Counted from the stretch's first letter, positions 43,150 through 51,159 are shown. The stretch: 64,000 nucleotides of DNA from JAGXQV01 sp964451375 (GCA_964451375.1 CAYVIN010000003.1:43552-107551), one strand, 5' to 3'. The notes: generated by a model not told the origin, from the letters alone. Numbers and translations are program-made.

Positions 43150-44871
43150 TCACCCGCCCCGCAACCGCTCCCTCAACCCCGACGCCCGTTCCGCCTGGGC
43201 GGCAATGGCTTGTGCCAGAATTTCCCGGCTGGCGCGGATCGCGATATGCCGTTTGGCGCGGGTGATCGCGGTGTAGACCAGGGCACGGTTGAGCGCCGGT
43301 GAGGCTTGTTCTGGCAGCGCCAAGAGCACCCGGTCGAATTCCGAGCCCTGGCTTTTATGGACGGTCATGGCGAATACCGTTTCGTGCTGCGGCAACCAGC
43401 CGGGGGCGAAATCGCGTAGTGCGCCGTCCGCTCCCTGGAAAAACACCCGCCTTTGCCCGTCCTTCTCGGCCACGATGCCGATATCTCCGTTAAACAACAT
43501 CAGGTTGTAGTCGTTGCGCGCCACCATCACCGGTCGTCCGTAATACCAGGTTTCGCGTGGCGCAATCGCGCCAATTGCCCGCAAAGCCTCTTCCAGCAAG
43601 GCATTCAGGCCGCTCACTCCGCTCGGGCCTTCGCGATGGGCGCACAGGGCGCGGAAACGTTCGAAGCGCTCGAACAACAATTCCGTCGCAGCACGCTGAT
43701 GTAGCGCTTCCAGGTAATCGCGGTAACCTTCGAGCAAAAGCTGTTTGAGATCGTGAGGTTGCGGGGGATGCCAGGCGATGTCCGGCGCGGTTCCTTCTTC
43801 CAGCACCGCCATGGCACTGTCCGCGTCGCCGTCGCGCACCGCCAGCGCCAGCCGCCCGATCCCGCCGCTTGAAGCGAAGCGGTAGCTCCTGTGGAGCAGC
43901 GCGATGCTCGCCGCCAGACCGCCCTCGCCGCCCGCGCAGATATCACCGAACACCGCCCCCGCTTCCACCGAGGAAAGCTGATCCTTGTCGCCCAGCAGGA
44001 TCAGGCGGGCGCGCGGCGGCAAGGCCTGCACCAACTTCGCCATCAAGGCCAGGTCGATCATCGAAGCTTCATCCACCACCAGCACGTCGAGCGGCAGCGG
44101 ATTGTCCTTGCCGTGGCGAAAGCGGCTGGAATCGGGACGCGCGCCGAGCAGGCGGTGCAAGGTGCCGGCCTGTTCGGGGATCGCGGCGCGTATCTCCGCT
44201 TCAACCTCCAGGTGGCCTTTGGCATTGCGCACCGCTTCCTGCATCCGTGCGGCGGCCTTGCCGGTGGGCGCGGCGAGGCGGATGGTCAGGCCACCCCGGT
44301 AGTGCATTTGCAGGGCGGCGAGCAGGCGCACCACGGTGGTGGTTTTGCCGGTGCCAGGGCCGCCTGAAATCACGCAGAGCCGACGGCGAACCGCGGTGGC
44401 GGCGGCAAGTTTCTGCCAGTCCGGGTCTTCCCCGGCATTGGCGGCGAATAGTTTATCGAGATCAGCACCCAGCCTGTTTTCATCGACATCCGCCAGCGGC
44501 GCGGCGGCGCGGCCCAGCAGATCGGCGGCAAGCAGGCTTTCGTAGTGCCAGTAACGCGCCAGATACAGGCGATGGCCTGCATCCAGGATCAGTGGCGCAA
44601 ATTCGCCCGGCGCACCAACCAGGGGGCTGCCCCGCAAGACTTCCTCCCACTCCGCCAGCGCCGGGCAGACCAGTCCGGGCGAGAAGGCATCGTGCCAGCG
44701 CCGTTGCCCGGCGTGGGCCGCCAGATCGAGACACACATCGCCTTTCGCCACGGCCTCGCTGACCAGCCAGGCGGCCAGAATCACCGCCGGGTCGGTTTGC
44801 GGTGCGAGGCGCAGCAGGCAAACACCAAGCTGGCGGGATAGCGGCGACAACAGGCGCGGTGCGGCAATCAT
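43150..44871 (-). CDS. recD: Exodeoxyribonuclease V subunit alpha (RecD)
   Basis: RecD is the 5'-3' motor of RecBCD. The 573-residue protein has Walker A VISGGPGTGKTTTVVRLLAA, LDVLVVDEASMIDLALMAKL (Walker B), LILLGDKDQLSSVEAGAVFG, and motif VI with MTVHKSQGSEFDRVLLALP and LVYTAITRAKRHI. The length fits RecD1 rather than the longer RecD2. It overlaps recB by 4 bases. Confidence 0.95.
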   Translation of the reverse strand: MIAAPRLLSPLSRQLGVCLLRLAPQTDPAVILAAWLVSEAVAKGDVCLDLAAHAGQRRWHDAFSPGLVCPALAEWEEVLRGSPLVGAPGEFAPLILDAGHRLYLARYWHYESLLAADLLGRAAAPLADVDENRLGADLDKLFAANAGEDPDWQKLAAATAVRRRLCVISGGPGTGKTTTVVRLLAALQMHYRGGLTIRLAAPTGKAAARMQEAVRNAKGHLEVEAEIRAAIPEQAGTLHRLLGARPDSSRFRHGKDNPLPLDVLVVDEASMIDLALMAKLVQALPPRARLILLGDKDQLSSVEAGAVFGDICAGGEGGLAASIALLHRSYRFASSGGIGRLALAVRDGDADSAMAVLEEGTAPDIAWHPPQPHDLKQLLLEGYRDYLEALHQRAATELLFERFERFRALCAHREGPSGVSGLNALLEEALRAIGAIAPRETWYYGRPVMVARNDYNLMLFNGDIGIVAEKDGQRRVFFQGADGALRDFAPGWLPQHETVFAMTVHKSQGSEFDRVLLALPEQASPALNRALVYTAITRAKRHIAIRASREILAQAIAAQAERASGLRERLRGG

Positions 44872-47800
44872 GCTTCATCTCCGGCCATCAAGCGGTCGAG
44901 TGCCGTAATTAACGCTTCGCTGGGCCGGTCGCGGAATATCCCGGTGTCCCGTTCGCCGCTCGGGTCGATGCCGCGCAGGAACAGGTAAAACACCCCACCG
45001 AAGTTCTCCGCGTAGGAATAGTTGGCCACCCGCAAGCGCAAGTAACGGTGCAGCGCCACGCCATAAATCAGGTATTGCAGGTAATAGTGGGCATCGGCCA
45101 TCGCGTGGATCAGGGCGGGCGGCTCGTAGCTCGCCAGCTCGCCACCCAGCCAGTTGGATTTGTAATCGACGATGTAATAACGCCCCCCGGCCTCGAACAC
45201 CAAGTCCATGAAACCCATCATGTAGCCGCGCATCCGCGCGAAATCGAGTTGGGTTGCAGCAGCCGCGAATTCCGTGGCGCAGCCGTGGGCGGGATCGGCC
45301 AGCAAGGCGGCGAGGCGCGGTGCGTCGAGGTTGCCGAGCGGATAGGAGAAACCCATTTCCACCAGCCGTCGCATCGGCGTGATGTCGGCTAGGCACAAGC
45401 CGCTCGCGTCGAGCGGCGCATCGAGGGTGGCCTGGACGGTGCGCGCCACCGTGGCCGCCCATTTCTCGTCGATGAAATGGCCGCGCAGGGTTGCCGCGAC
45501 ATGTTCGCGCAGCGCGGCTTCGTCGCGGCGGGTGAAATCCCATTCCTCAAAAATTGCGTGTAAACAGGTGCCGGGCTGCGCGCCGCGCGGAAAGTTGAAA
45601 ATATCGAGTTGCGGCACGGCTTGCGGCAAGCGTACCGGGGTGGCGTCGTAATCCGGCGCTTCGCTGTGGCGGCCCTGGCTGAGCGCGGAAAAGCTGGTCA
45701 TCCGCCAGCCGGCGCTGAGGCTGCGGGTAAAAGGCCGGGCGCTCAATTGGGCTGGTGTTTCGGCGAGCGGGATGTAGCGGGTTTCGTTTTCCTGGAGTGG
45801 CGCTACCGCCATATTCCCTCCGGCACGCTCCGCGAAGGTGCGCAATTCCTCCTCCAGGCGAGTGCGGGTCATCCCGCTGAACTGCTCGGACATCGCCGTC
45901 AGCGGGTCGTCTTCAGCCTTGCCGGTTCCGTGCAGCAGCCACGCCAGCGCGGCGGTTTCGACCTCCTTGACGTTGCCCCAGGTGACAAAGCAGCGGTATT
46001 GGGCGCGGGTCAGCGCGACGTAAAGCAGGCGCAGTTTTTCGGCGAGGCGTTCTGCTCCGGCGCAACGCCGGTTGGCGGCGAAATCCGCCGAACCGAGATC
46101 CAGCGTGGGGCTCTGACCGTTGGCGGCATCGTGGAAGGTGAAAGCGGTCTCGTTCTTGCGCCAAATCTGCCCGTCCCACAGGAACGGGCAGAACACCACC
46201 GGGTATTCCAGCCCCTTGGAGGCGTGAATGGTGACGATGCGCACCCGCGCTGCGTCGCTCTCCAGACGCAATAACGCGCCCTCGTGGTCGCCGCGCGGCG
46301 CGCGCAAGGTACGCGACAGCCAGCCCAGCAGCGCTTCCATGCCGTGGCGGGTGTGGCTTTCGACCTGGAGCAATTCGGCCAGGTGCAGCCAGTTGGTGAG
46401 CCGCCGTTCGCCGTCCTGAAAAGCCAGGAGGCGCAGGGCCACTTGATTGTCATCCAGCCAGGCGCGGAAAAAGCGCATGAAACCCTGCTCGCGCCACAGT
46501 TCGTGATAGCGGCGAAACGCCGCAAACATCCGCTCCCCGGCATACGGATCGCGGCGCAATGCAAACAGCGCGCCGCCCTCCCCGCCCAGCGCCTCACCAG
46601 CCAGCGCAGCGCGTACCAGATCGTCGCGCCCCGGTTCGGCGACGGCGCGCAGCAGGGTCTCCATTTCACGCGCCTCGTCGGACTCGAACACGTTGTCCTG
46701 GCCGTAGCGCACGCTGGGCACACCGCGCCGCGCCAATTCCTCCTGCACCCGCTTGCCCTGGCGATGCGCGGGCACCAGCACGGCGATGTCGCCGCCGCTC
46801 AAGGGGCGACTGTTTTCGCCCTTTTCCAGGGTCGCGCCGCTATTCAGCAGGGCCGCGATTTCGTTGGCGACTCCCCGTGCCGCAAGGCTGTTCGCGTCGT
46901 CCTTGCTCAGCGGAGCATCCGCGTTTTTGTTGGGCGCCGGTGGCAACAAGCGAAATTGCATCGCCGCGCCATCCGCACCGGGGACATTCAGCCGCCCCAG
47001 GTCGCGGTCGCTGGGCAGCACCGGTCGGTAGCCGATTTCGTCCACCAGAAAAGGCGTCGGCGCGGCAAAGAGTTGGTTCACCGCCGCAATCAAACCCGCC
47101 GAGGAGCGCTGGTTGACGTTTTGCGTGGTGTGCGCCGCCACATCACGATACGCCTCCAGATAGGTGTAGACATCCGCGCCGCGAAATCCGTAAATCGCCT
47201 GTTTGGGGTCGCCGACGAAAAACACCGGGGCCGCCTGACCGGCGTAGAGCCGCTGAAAAATCCGGTATTGCACCGGGTCGGTATCCTGGAATTCGTCGAT
47301 CAGCGCCGCCGGGTAGCGCTTCCTGACCAGTGCGGCAAGATGCCCGCCGTGCGGCCCTTCCAGCGCCTGCGCCAGACGGTTCAGCAGGTCGTGATAGGAA
47401 ATCAGGCGGCGCTTTCGTTTGCGCTCCGGCAACTCGCTTTCGCACCAGGCCAGCAGTTCGGCCTTCAGCGCCACCAGTTTTTGCGCAAATGCGCTTTTCA
47501 GCGCCTCCAGCGCCGGCAGCATGATTTCGACCTGGGCAAAAAAGGGATGACTCGGCGGGGTGAAGTTCTTCCTGGTGCCGGCCTCCAGTTCCGCCGGGGT
47601 GAATTTGGCGAGTTTTTCCGGGACGGACAAAGCGGCAGCGGGCGCGGCAAACCAGGCATTGAGCGCCGCCAGCCAGCCGGGCAACGAAGTCTTGCGGTAG
47701 CTGTTGCCGTTCAGGCCTGGATGCTCCAGCAGCAGCGCGGCGATTTCGTTATGGGAAGCTTGCCAAAGCGCGCGGGCGTTGGCATAGGCCAAATCGGCCT

Positions 47801-48452
47801 GCGCTTCAATCGCGGCAAGATCCCCCACCGCCGGCAAGGGCGCCAGCGCAAGAAAATCGCTTTTGCCGATATGCGGCAGCATTTCGGTAAGCCAGCCGTC
47901 CGGCGTCTGCCCCTCGTCCACCAAGTAATCCACCCAGCGCCCGTGAGCCGGCTGGATTTCGCGGCGCCAGAAGTCGTCGATGATTTCGCCGAGGATGTCG
48001 CGCTCGTCGGTCAGCAATTCGCTGTCGAATTCCATTCCCGACTCGAACGCCCATTCGGTCAGGATGCGCTGGCAAAAACCGTGGATGGTGAAAATCGCCG
48101 CATCGTCGAGGCAGCGCAGGGCCTGGGTGAGGCGGCGGATCGCCCGTTCGCCGTCATTCTCCCAGCGGCTGGCGTAGGTCCTGCAGAACACGTCGCCGCT
48201 GTCCTGCCCTTTTAATTCGCCGAGCATGTCGGCAAGTTTGCGGCGAATACGCGCCCCGAGTTCCGCCGTCGCCGCCTTGGTGTAAGTCACAACCAGAATA
48301 TTTTCGACGGCCAGCCCTCTTTCCAGAATCAGCCGCACGTACAACCCGCCAATCGCCCAGGTCTTGCCGGTGCCGGCGCTGGCCTCGATCAGCGTTGGGC
48401 AATCGAGCGCTGCTGCGTAGACATCGAAGGGTTGGAAGTCAGGAGGCGTCAT
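44868..48452 (-). CDS. recB: Exodeoxyribonuclease V subunit beta (RecB)
   Basis: RecB is the 3'-5' helicase and nuclease of RecBCD, which processes double-strand breaks for recombination. The 1194-residue protein has Walker A LIEASAGTGKTWAIGGLYVR, VVTYTKAATAELGARIR, the Walker B region ALIDEFQDTDPVQYRIFQRL, VRIVTIHASKGLEYPVVFCP, LLYVALTRAQYRCFV, and the C-terminal nuclease motif YYIVDYKSNWLGG. It overlaps recD by 4 bases but is separated from recC by about 3.4 kb of accessory genes. Confidence 0.96.
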   Translation of the reverse strand: MTPPDFQPFDVYAAALDCPTLIEASAGTGKTWAIGGLYVRLILERGLAVENILVVTYTKAATAELGARIRRKLADMLGELKGQDSGDVFCRTYASRWENDGERAIRRLTQALRCLDDAAIFTIHGFCQRILTEWAFESGMEFDSELLTDERDILGEIIDDFWRREIQPAHGRWVDYLVDEGQTPDGWLTEMLPHIGKSDFLALAPLPAVGDLAAIEAQADLAYANARALWQASHNEIAALLLEHPGLNGNSYRKTSLPGWLAALNAWFAAPAAALSVPEKLAKFTPAELEAGTRKNFTPPSHPFFAQVEIMLPALEALKSAFAQKLVALKAELLAWCESELPERKRKRRLISYHDLLNRLAQALEGPHGGHLAALVRKRYPAALIDEFQDTDPVQYRIFQRLYAGQAAPVFFVGDPKQAIYGFRGADVYTYLEAYRDVAAHTTQNVNQRSSAGLIAAVNQLFAAPTPFLVDEIGYRPVLPSDRDLGRLNVPGADGAAMQFRLLPPAPNKNADAPLSKDDANSLAARGVANEIAALLNSGATLEKGENSRPLSGGDIAVLVPAHRQGKRVQEELARRGVPSVRYGQDNVFESDEAREMETLLRAVAEPGRDDLVRAALAGEALGGEGGALFALRRDPYAGERMFAAFRRYHELWREQGFMRFFRAWLDDNQVALRLLAFQDGERRLTNWLHLAELLQVESHTRHGMEALLGWLSRTLRAPRGDHEGALLRLESDAARVRIVTIHASKGLEYPVVFCPFLWDGQIWRKNETAFTFHDAANGQSPTLDLGSADFAANRRCAGAERLAEKLRLLYVALTRAQYRCFVTWGNVKEVETAALAWLLHGTGKAEDDPLTAMSEQFSGMTRTRLEEELRTFAERAGGNMAVAPLQENETRYIPLAETPAQLSARPFTRSLSAGWRMTSFSALSQGRHSEAPDYDATPVRLPQAVPQLDIFNFPRGAQPGTCLHAIFEEWDFTRRDEAALREHVAATLRGHFIDEKWAATVARTVQATLDAPLDASGLCLADITPMRRLVEMGFSYPLGNLDAPRLAALLADPAHGCATEFAAAATQLDFARMRGYMMGFMDLVFEAGGRYYIVDYKSNWLGGELASYEPPALIHAMADAHYYLQYLIYGVALHRYLRLRVANYSYAENFGGVFYLFLRGIDPSGERDTGIFRDRPSEALITALDRLMAGDEA

Positions 48453-48485
48453 GCCTTGCCCCCGTCATTAGCACATCCAACGGGC

Positions 48486-48863
48486 TTACCGGCATTTGGC
48501 AAAGTAATTCACGCCGGGCAACCCCTGATAGTCAATATCTTGCGTCCATAGCGTCGCGTCATGTTCTCGCGCCATGCTGTACATGGCGGCATCGGCCAGC
48601 GCCAAGTTGTGCGCCGTTGCCGTTATCGAGGCAGCAACGGCCCGCGCATCGGTCAGTTCCAGCACTCGCCCGAGCCGCATCACGTCCAGGCAACTCGCGA
48701 CGATCTCGGCAGGCAGGTTGCGGCTCAAACGCTTATGGACTTCATAGAGGGCGATGACGGGAACCAACAGGTGGCGGGTGTCTTCAATGACGGGTTTGAA
48801 ATGAAGGCCATTGGCGCTCGCCAGGAAAAATTCTATCCAGCCCGAAGAATCGACCACATTCAT
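48486..48863 (-). CDS. VapC-like PIN-domain toxin
   Basis: A 125-residue PIN-domain protein. Acidic metal-binding residues sit in MNVVDSSGWIEFF (Asp5), VIALYEVHKRL (Glu), LALADAAMYSMA (Asp) and TLWTQDIDYQGL (Asp). VapC toxins are Mg-dependent ribonucleases, usually cutting tRNA or rRNA. It overlaps the antitoxin gene by 4 bases. It lies 33 bases before recB, so recB may depend partly on the toxin-antitoxin promoter. Confidence 0.88.
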   Translation of the reverse strand: MNVVDSSGWIEFFLASANGLHFKPVIEDTRHLLVPVIALYEVHKRLSRNLPAEIVASCLDVMRLGRVLELTDARAVAASITATAHNLALADAAMYSMAREHDATLWTQDIDYQGLPGVNYFAKCR

Positions 48864-49081
48864 AGTTCGCGATCCGGCTCCTTGGGGATTTCCGCATCCC
48901 CGATGTCGTAGTCCTTGAGCATCCCGAAATACGCGCTCATGGGCAATTCCGGCTTGATCACCAGTTCTTGCCCACGCAGTTCAAATTGAATGTGCGACCC
49001 GGCATGAATGCCCAACTTGGCGCGCATGGCGGCGGGTAGGGTAACTTGGCCTTTGGTGGAAACAGTAGCGCGGGATTGCAT
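48860..49081 (-). CDS. AbrB/SpoVT-type antitoxin (VapB-like)
   Basis: A 73-residue swapped-hairpin DNA-binding protein: RATVSTKGQVTLPAAMRAKL, then GIHAGSHIQFELRGQELVIK, then an acidic toxin-binding tail (KDYDIGDAEIPKEPDREL). It should neutralise the PIN toxin and repress the operon. The ATG has AAGGAG upstream. Three GTAAGG repeats in the promoter region (49122-49160) are candidate operators. Confidence 0.88.
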   Translation of the reverse strand: MQSRATVSTKGQVTLPAAMRAKLGIHAGSHIQFELRGQELVIKPELPMSAYFGMLKDYDIGDAEIPKEPDREL

Positions 49082-49121
49082 AGTTTCTCCTTACTTATTC
49101 TGAGGGTAATCAAAGTCTATA

Positions 49122-49160
49122 GTAAGGCGCACTAAAAAGTAAGGCAAAAATGAGGTAAGG
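49122..49160 (-). promoter_or_regulatory. Operator-like direct repeats upstream of the VapB-like gene
   Basis: GTAAGG occurs at 49122-49127, 49139-49144 and 49155-49160, spaced 17 and 16 bases (CCTTAC on the minus strand). They overlap a plausible promoter (TTGCCT ... TACTAT). AbrB-type antitoxins bind repeated sites in their own promoters, so autoregulation is likely. This is inferred. Confidence 0.45.
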
Positions 49161-49216
49161 GCAGTTCTAACAATCCAACATCTCCGCGTCGAATTGTTGG
49201 ATTGTTAGAGCTGCCC
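49159..49216. repeat. 58-base inverted repeat (22-bp arms)
   Basis: Arms at 49159-49180 and 49195-49216 match at 21 of 22 positions around a 14-base centre. It lies between the terminator of the FGE-protein transcript and the vapBC promoter. It might be a bidirectional terminator-like RNA hairpin or the folded ends of a tiny mobile element. No long U-tract follows directly. Confidence 0.7.
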
Positions 49217-49245
49217 CCACTGAGACATGATCTTTACCGGCTGTA

Positions 49246-49287
49246 ATAAAAACCCCGCCCGTCGCCTTGCGGCCAAAACGGGCGGGG
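49246..49287 (-). terminator. Intrinsic terminator after the template-like repeat
   Basis: On the minus strand CCCCGCCCGT and ACGGGCGGGG form a 10-bp GC stem (49253-49262 with 49278-49287), followed by TTTTTAT. It would end a transcript carrying the FGE-fold gene and the template-like repeat, about 90 bases beyond that repeat. Confidence 0.85.
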
Positions 49288-49376
49288 GGGTACTGCCCTC
49301 ATCATGACGGCCCGTGGACTCTCTCGGGCGCTCCCGGCGTCTCCGTAAAGGCGCAGGCTCGGGCCGTGAAGGGGGA

Positions 49377-49491
49377 CTGGCTGGCCGGAAACCGAGATTA
49401 TTGTTCCGGTTCGCGGGTGTGTTGTTGTTACGATTGGCGGCGCGGGTGTTCCCGGTGTTGTTGTTCCAGGAGCCGCCGCGCACCACGCGCC
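49377..49491 (-). repeat. Putative template repeat (TR) of a diversity-generating retroelement
   Basis: A 115-base stretch, read on the minus strand, aligns without gaps to 49645-49759 at the end of the FGE-fold gene. In the shared frame it would encode RGGSWNNNTGNTRAANRNNN followed by TPANRNNNLGFRPA, with AAC/AAT codons at the sites that vary in the gene copy. Of 19 differences, 13 lie at adenines of this copy and all 13 change the amino acid; of the other six, four are silent third-position transitions. This adenine bias is what retroelement mutagenic homing leaves. It is not part of an intact gene. Confidence 0.8.
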
Positions 49492-49621
49492 CAACTATCG
49501 AGCCGTCAGGCTTTCACGACGGCGCGTTGCGCCGCCGCAAAAGAGGTTTTGGCGTTGCCGCCATCCCAGCCCGGCATATCCACCGGGCAAAGGGTAAAAG
49601 GGTTAAAGAACCAAAGGGTAA

Positions 49622-49641
49622 GCTGCCGTTATCACGGCAGC
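49622..49641 (-). repeat. Hairpin with GATA tetraloop just after the variable repeat
   Basis: GCTGCCGT and ACGGCAGC form a perfect 8-bp stem around a 4-base loop that reads GATA on the coding strand. It lies 3 bases beyond the variable repeat. Known diversity-generating retroelements carry a hairpin/cruciform of 7-10 bp with a GRNA loop right after the variable repeat, and it aids homing; stem, loop and position all match. Confidence 0.75.
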
Positions 49642-50468
49642 GTCCTGGCTGGCCGGAAACCAAGACTGTTGACCCGGAACGCAGGTGAGTCGACGTTGCG
49701 ATTGGCGGCGCGGGAGTATTCGGTGTTGCTGATCCAGGAGCCGCCGCGCACCACGCGCCTTGCACAGTCACCTGCTGACCAAACGCCACCATCGGTCGGT
49801 GCGCCCTGATAGTTGGCATTCCAGCAATCCTGAGCCCATTCCCAAACGTTGCCGCTCATGTCGTACAACCCAAAGGCATTGGGCTTCTTGAGCGCCACCG
49901 GGTGGGTCTTGTTGTCGCTGTTTTTGTCGTACCAGGCCAGCGTATCCAGATCGTCGCCGCCGCAGTAACGATGATCGGGTTTCCCCGCCCGGCAGGCATA
50001 TTCCCATTCCGCTTCGGCAGGCAGGCGATAGGGTTTGCCCGTCTTGGCGGAGAGGGCGCGCAGGTATTCCTGGGCGTCGTCCCAACTGACATCGTCCACC
50101 GGGCAGTCGTCGCAGCCTTTGAAGTGCAGTTCCGGCGGGTCGCCACCCATCACCGCGCGCCACTGCTTTTGCGTCACTTCGGTTTTCGCGAGCAGGAAAG
50201 GTTTGGCGATCTTGATGCGATGCACCGGGCTTTCGTCGCTACCCCGATCCGCTTCGTCAAGCGGCGAACCCATGAAAAAGTTGCCGGGCGGGATCACCAC
50301 CATTTCCGGGCAATCGGGGCAGTCCTTGACGATGCTGCCGGGGGTCGGGCCGGCAGCTTGAGCGGGTGGCGGCGCGGCGGCAGGGGTGGCAGGAGCGGGG
50401 TCTTCCTTCTTGCTGTACGCGACGGCGAGCAGGAGCAGGGGGAGCAGGATCAATCGTTTCGGCGACAT
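49632..50468 (-). CDS. Exported FGE/sulfatase-modifying-factor-fold protein, likely retroelement target
   Basis: From the ATG at 50468 (GAGG upstream) the 278-residue product has a hydrophobic leader (LILLPLLLLAVAYSKKED), a Pro/Ala linker and an FGE-sulfatase domain: CPEMVVIPPGNFFMGS, AKTEVTQKQWRAVMGG, PVDDVSWDDAQEYLRALSAK, YRLPAEAEWEYACRAG, FGLYDMSGNVWEWAQDCW and RVVRGGSWISNTEYSRAANR. The fold in such contexts usually serves ligand binding rather than formylglycine synthesis. Residues 237-275 are the variable region matching the template-like repeat. The leader looks like a lipoprotein signal whose Cys is Tyr (AVAYS where AVACS would be expected). Confidence 0.85.
   Translation of the reverse strand: MSPKRLILLPLLLLAVAYSKKEDPAPATPAAAPPPAQAAGPTPGSIVKDCPDCPEMVVIPPGNFFMGSPLDEADRGSDESPVHRIKIAKPFLLAKTEVTQKQWRAVMGGDPPELHFKGCDDCPVDDVSWDDAQEYLRALSAKTGKPYRLPAEAEWEYACRAGKPDHRYCGGDDLDTLAWYDKNSDNKTHPVALKKPNAFGLYDMSGNVWEWAQDCWNANYQGAPTDGGVWSAGDCARRVVRGGSWISNTEYSRAANRNVDSPAFRVNSLGFRPARTLP
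49645..49759 (-). repeat. Putative variable repeat (VR) at the 3' end of the FGE-fold gene
   Basis: This 115-base stretch aligns without gaps to 49377-49491. Variable codons read Ile, Ser, Tyr, Ser, Val, Asp, Ser, Phe, Val and Ser where the downstream copy has Asn or Thr, while the framework (RGGSW, SRAANRN, LGFRPA) is kept. The variable residues lie in the C-terminal strands that form the ligand-binding face of FGE/C-type-lectin-fold retroelement targets. Confidence 0.8.
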
Positions 50469-50505
50469 GGCGGCCTCGGTAGGGATGATGGGCGAATTGG
50501 CTTGC

Positions 50506-51159
50506 TCAACTGCACGACCGTCTGGCCTCATCGCAGCGTCTTTCGCATTCGCGCTTGGGTGAAAACTCGAAAACCGAGGGCGACCGGGTGCTCAAGCCGA
50601 CACAGCCGGAATAGCAACTCGACCCCATGGCCTCGCAATTCCGGCCTCGCTGATAGCTGGCTTCACGCCGCGCCCTTTCCGCCTCCTCGCGCGCCTGCTC
50701 CAGGCGCGCATCTTCAGCGCGCTGGTTATCCTCGGCGATCTTGCGCAGCTCCTCGACTTGGCGTTGCTGGCGAGCTGCGGTCTTGTCGCCATCGGTCAAC
50801 TGCATGAGCCGGTCGTTGGCGCGAACGGCTGTTTCGCTATTGGGGTAAAGGCGAATCAGGGCTTCGTAATAACCTCGGGCGATGCCCTCCTTGCCTTCAC
50901 GCTCCAGCCGCCCGGCGGTAAGCAGGAGCGCCTTGTCGCCGACCGTTTCCTTGCAGGCCGGCCCCATCGAAGGCCGGTCGTTTTTGTTGAAGCAGGCGAC
51001 TTCACCGTCCATGTAAAACTCGATGCGCCCACCGTCTTCAGTGGGCAGGGTAGCTTTGACATCGGCGCCGCCCGCCCAAACCAAGCTGGGCAACAGACAA
51101 AACGGCACCGCGAGGCGCCGCGCCACACGTTGGAGAAGCAAGAAAGCTGGAATTTTCAT
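50506..51159 (-). CDS. Secreted Cys-rich protein with coiled coil, unknown function
   Basis: From the ATG at 51159 the product has 217 residues: a signal peptide (RRLAVPFCLLPSLVWAGG), a central part with GIARGYYEALIRLYPNSETA that looks like one TPR-like helical pair, a highly charged coiled coil (KIAEDNQRAEDARLEQAREE), and a C-terminal Cys-rich segment (CEAMGSSCYSGC, CERRCDEARRSC). I do not recognise a family. It lies 37 bases upstream of the FGE-fold gene and is probably co-transcribed. It does not look like a retroelement Avd protein. Confidence 0.65.
   Translation of the reverse strand: MKIPAFLLLQRVARRLAVPFCLLPSLVWAGGADVKATLPTEDGGRIEFYMDGEVACFNKNDRPSMGPACKETVGDKALLLTAGRLEREGKEGIARGYYEALIRLYPNSETAVRANDRLMQLTDGDKTAARQQRQVEELRKIAEDNQRAEDARLEQAREEAERARREASYQRGRNCEAMGSSCYSGCVGLSTRSPSVFEFSPKRECERRCDEARRSCS

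Larger units (their letters stand above)
49082..49376. other. Intergenic region: vapBC promoter, large hairpin, terminator
   Basis: From right to left on the minus strand it holds the tail beyond the template-like repeat, an intrinsic terminator (49246-49287), a 58-base inverted repeat (49159-49216), and the promoter and operator-like repeats of the toxin-antitoxin pair. No reverse transcriptase or other gene fits in this space. Confidence 0.6.

Noticed and set aside
46284..48215. A 643-codon open frame on the plus strand
   Set aside because: It is antisense to recB, whose motifs are clear; the frame has no recognisable domain and reflects GC-rich codon bias.
49082..49376. Possible reverse transcriptase beside the template-like repeat
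   Set aside because: Only about 300 bases are free, filled by a terminator, a hairpin and a promoter. No YxDD-type frame was found there or elsewhere in the window.
49205..49486. A 93-codon frame starting MVRGGSWNNN
   Set aside because: It is the template-like repeat read through into non-coding DNA, with no start context and no full FGE domain, so I annotate the repeat and not a gene.
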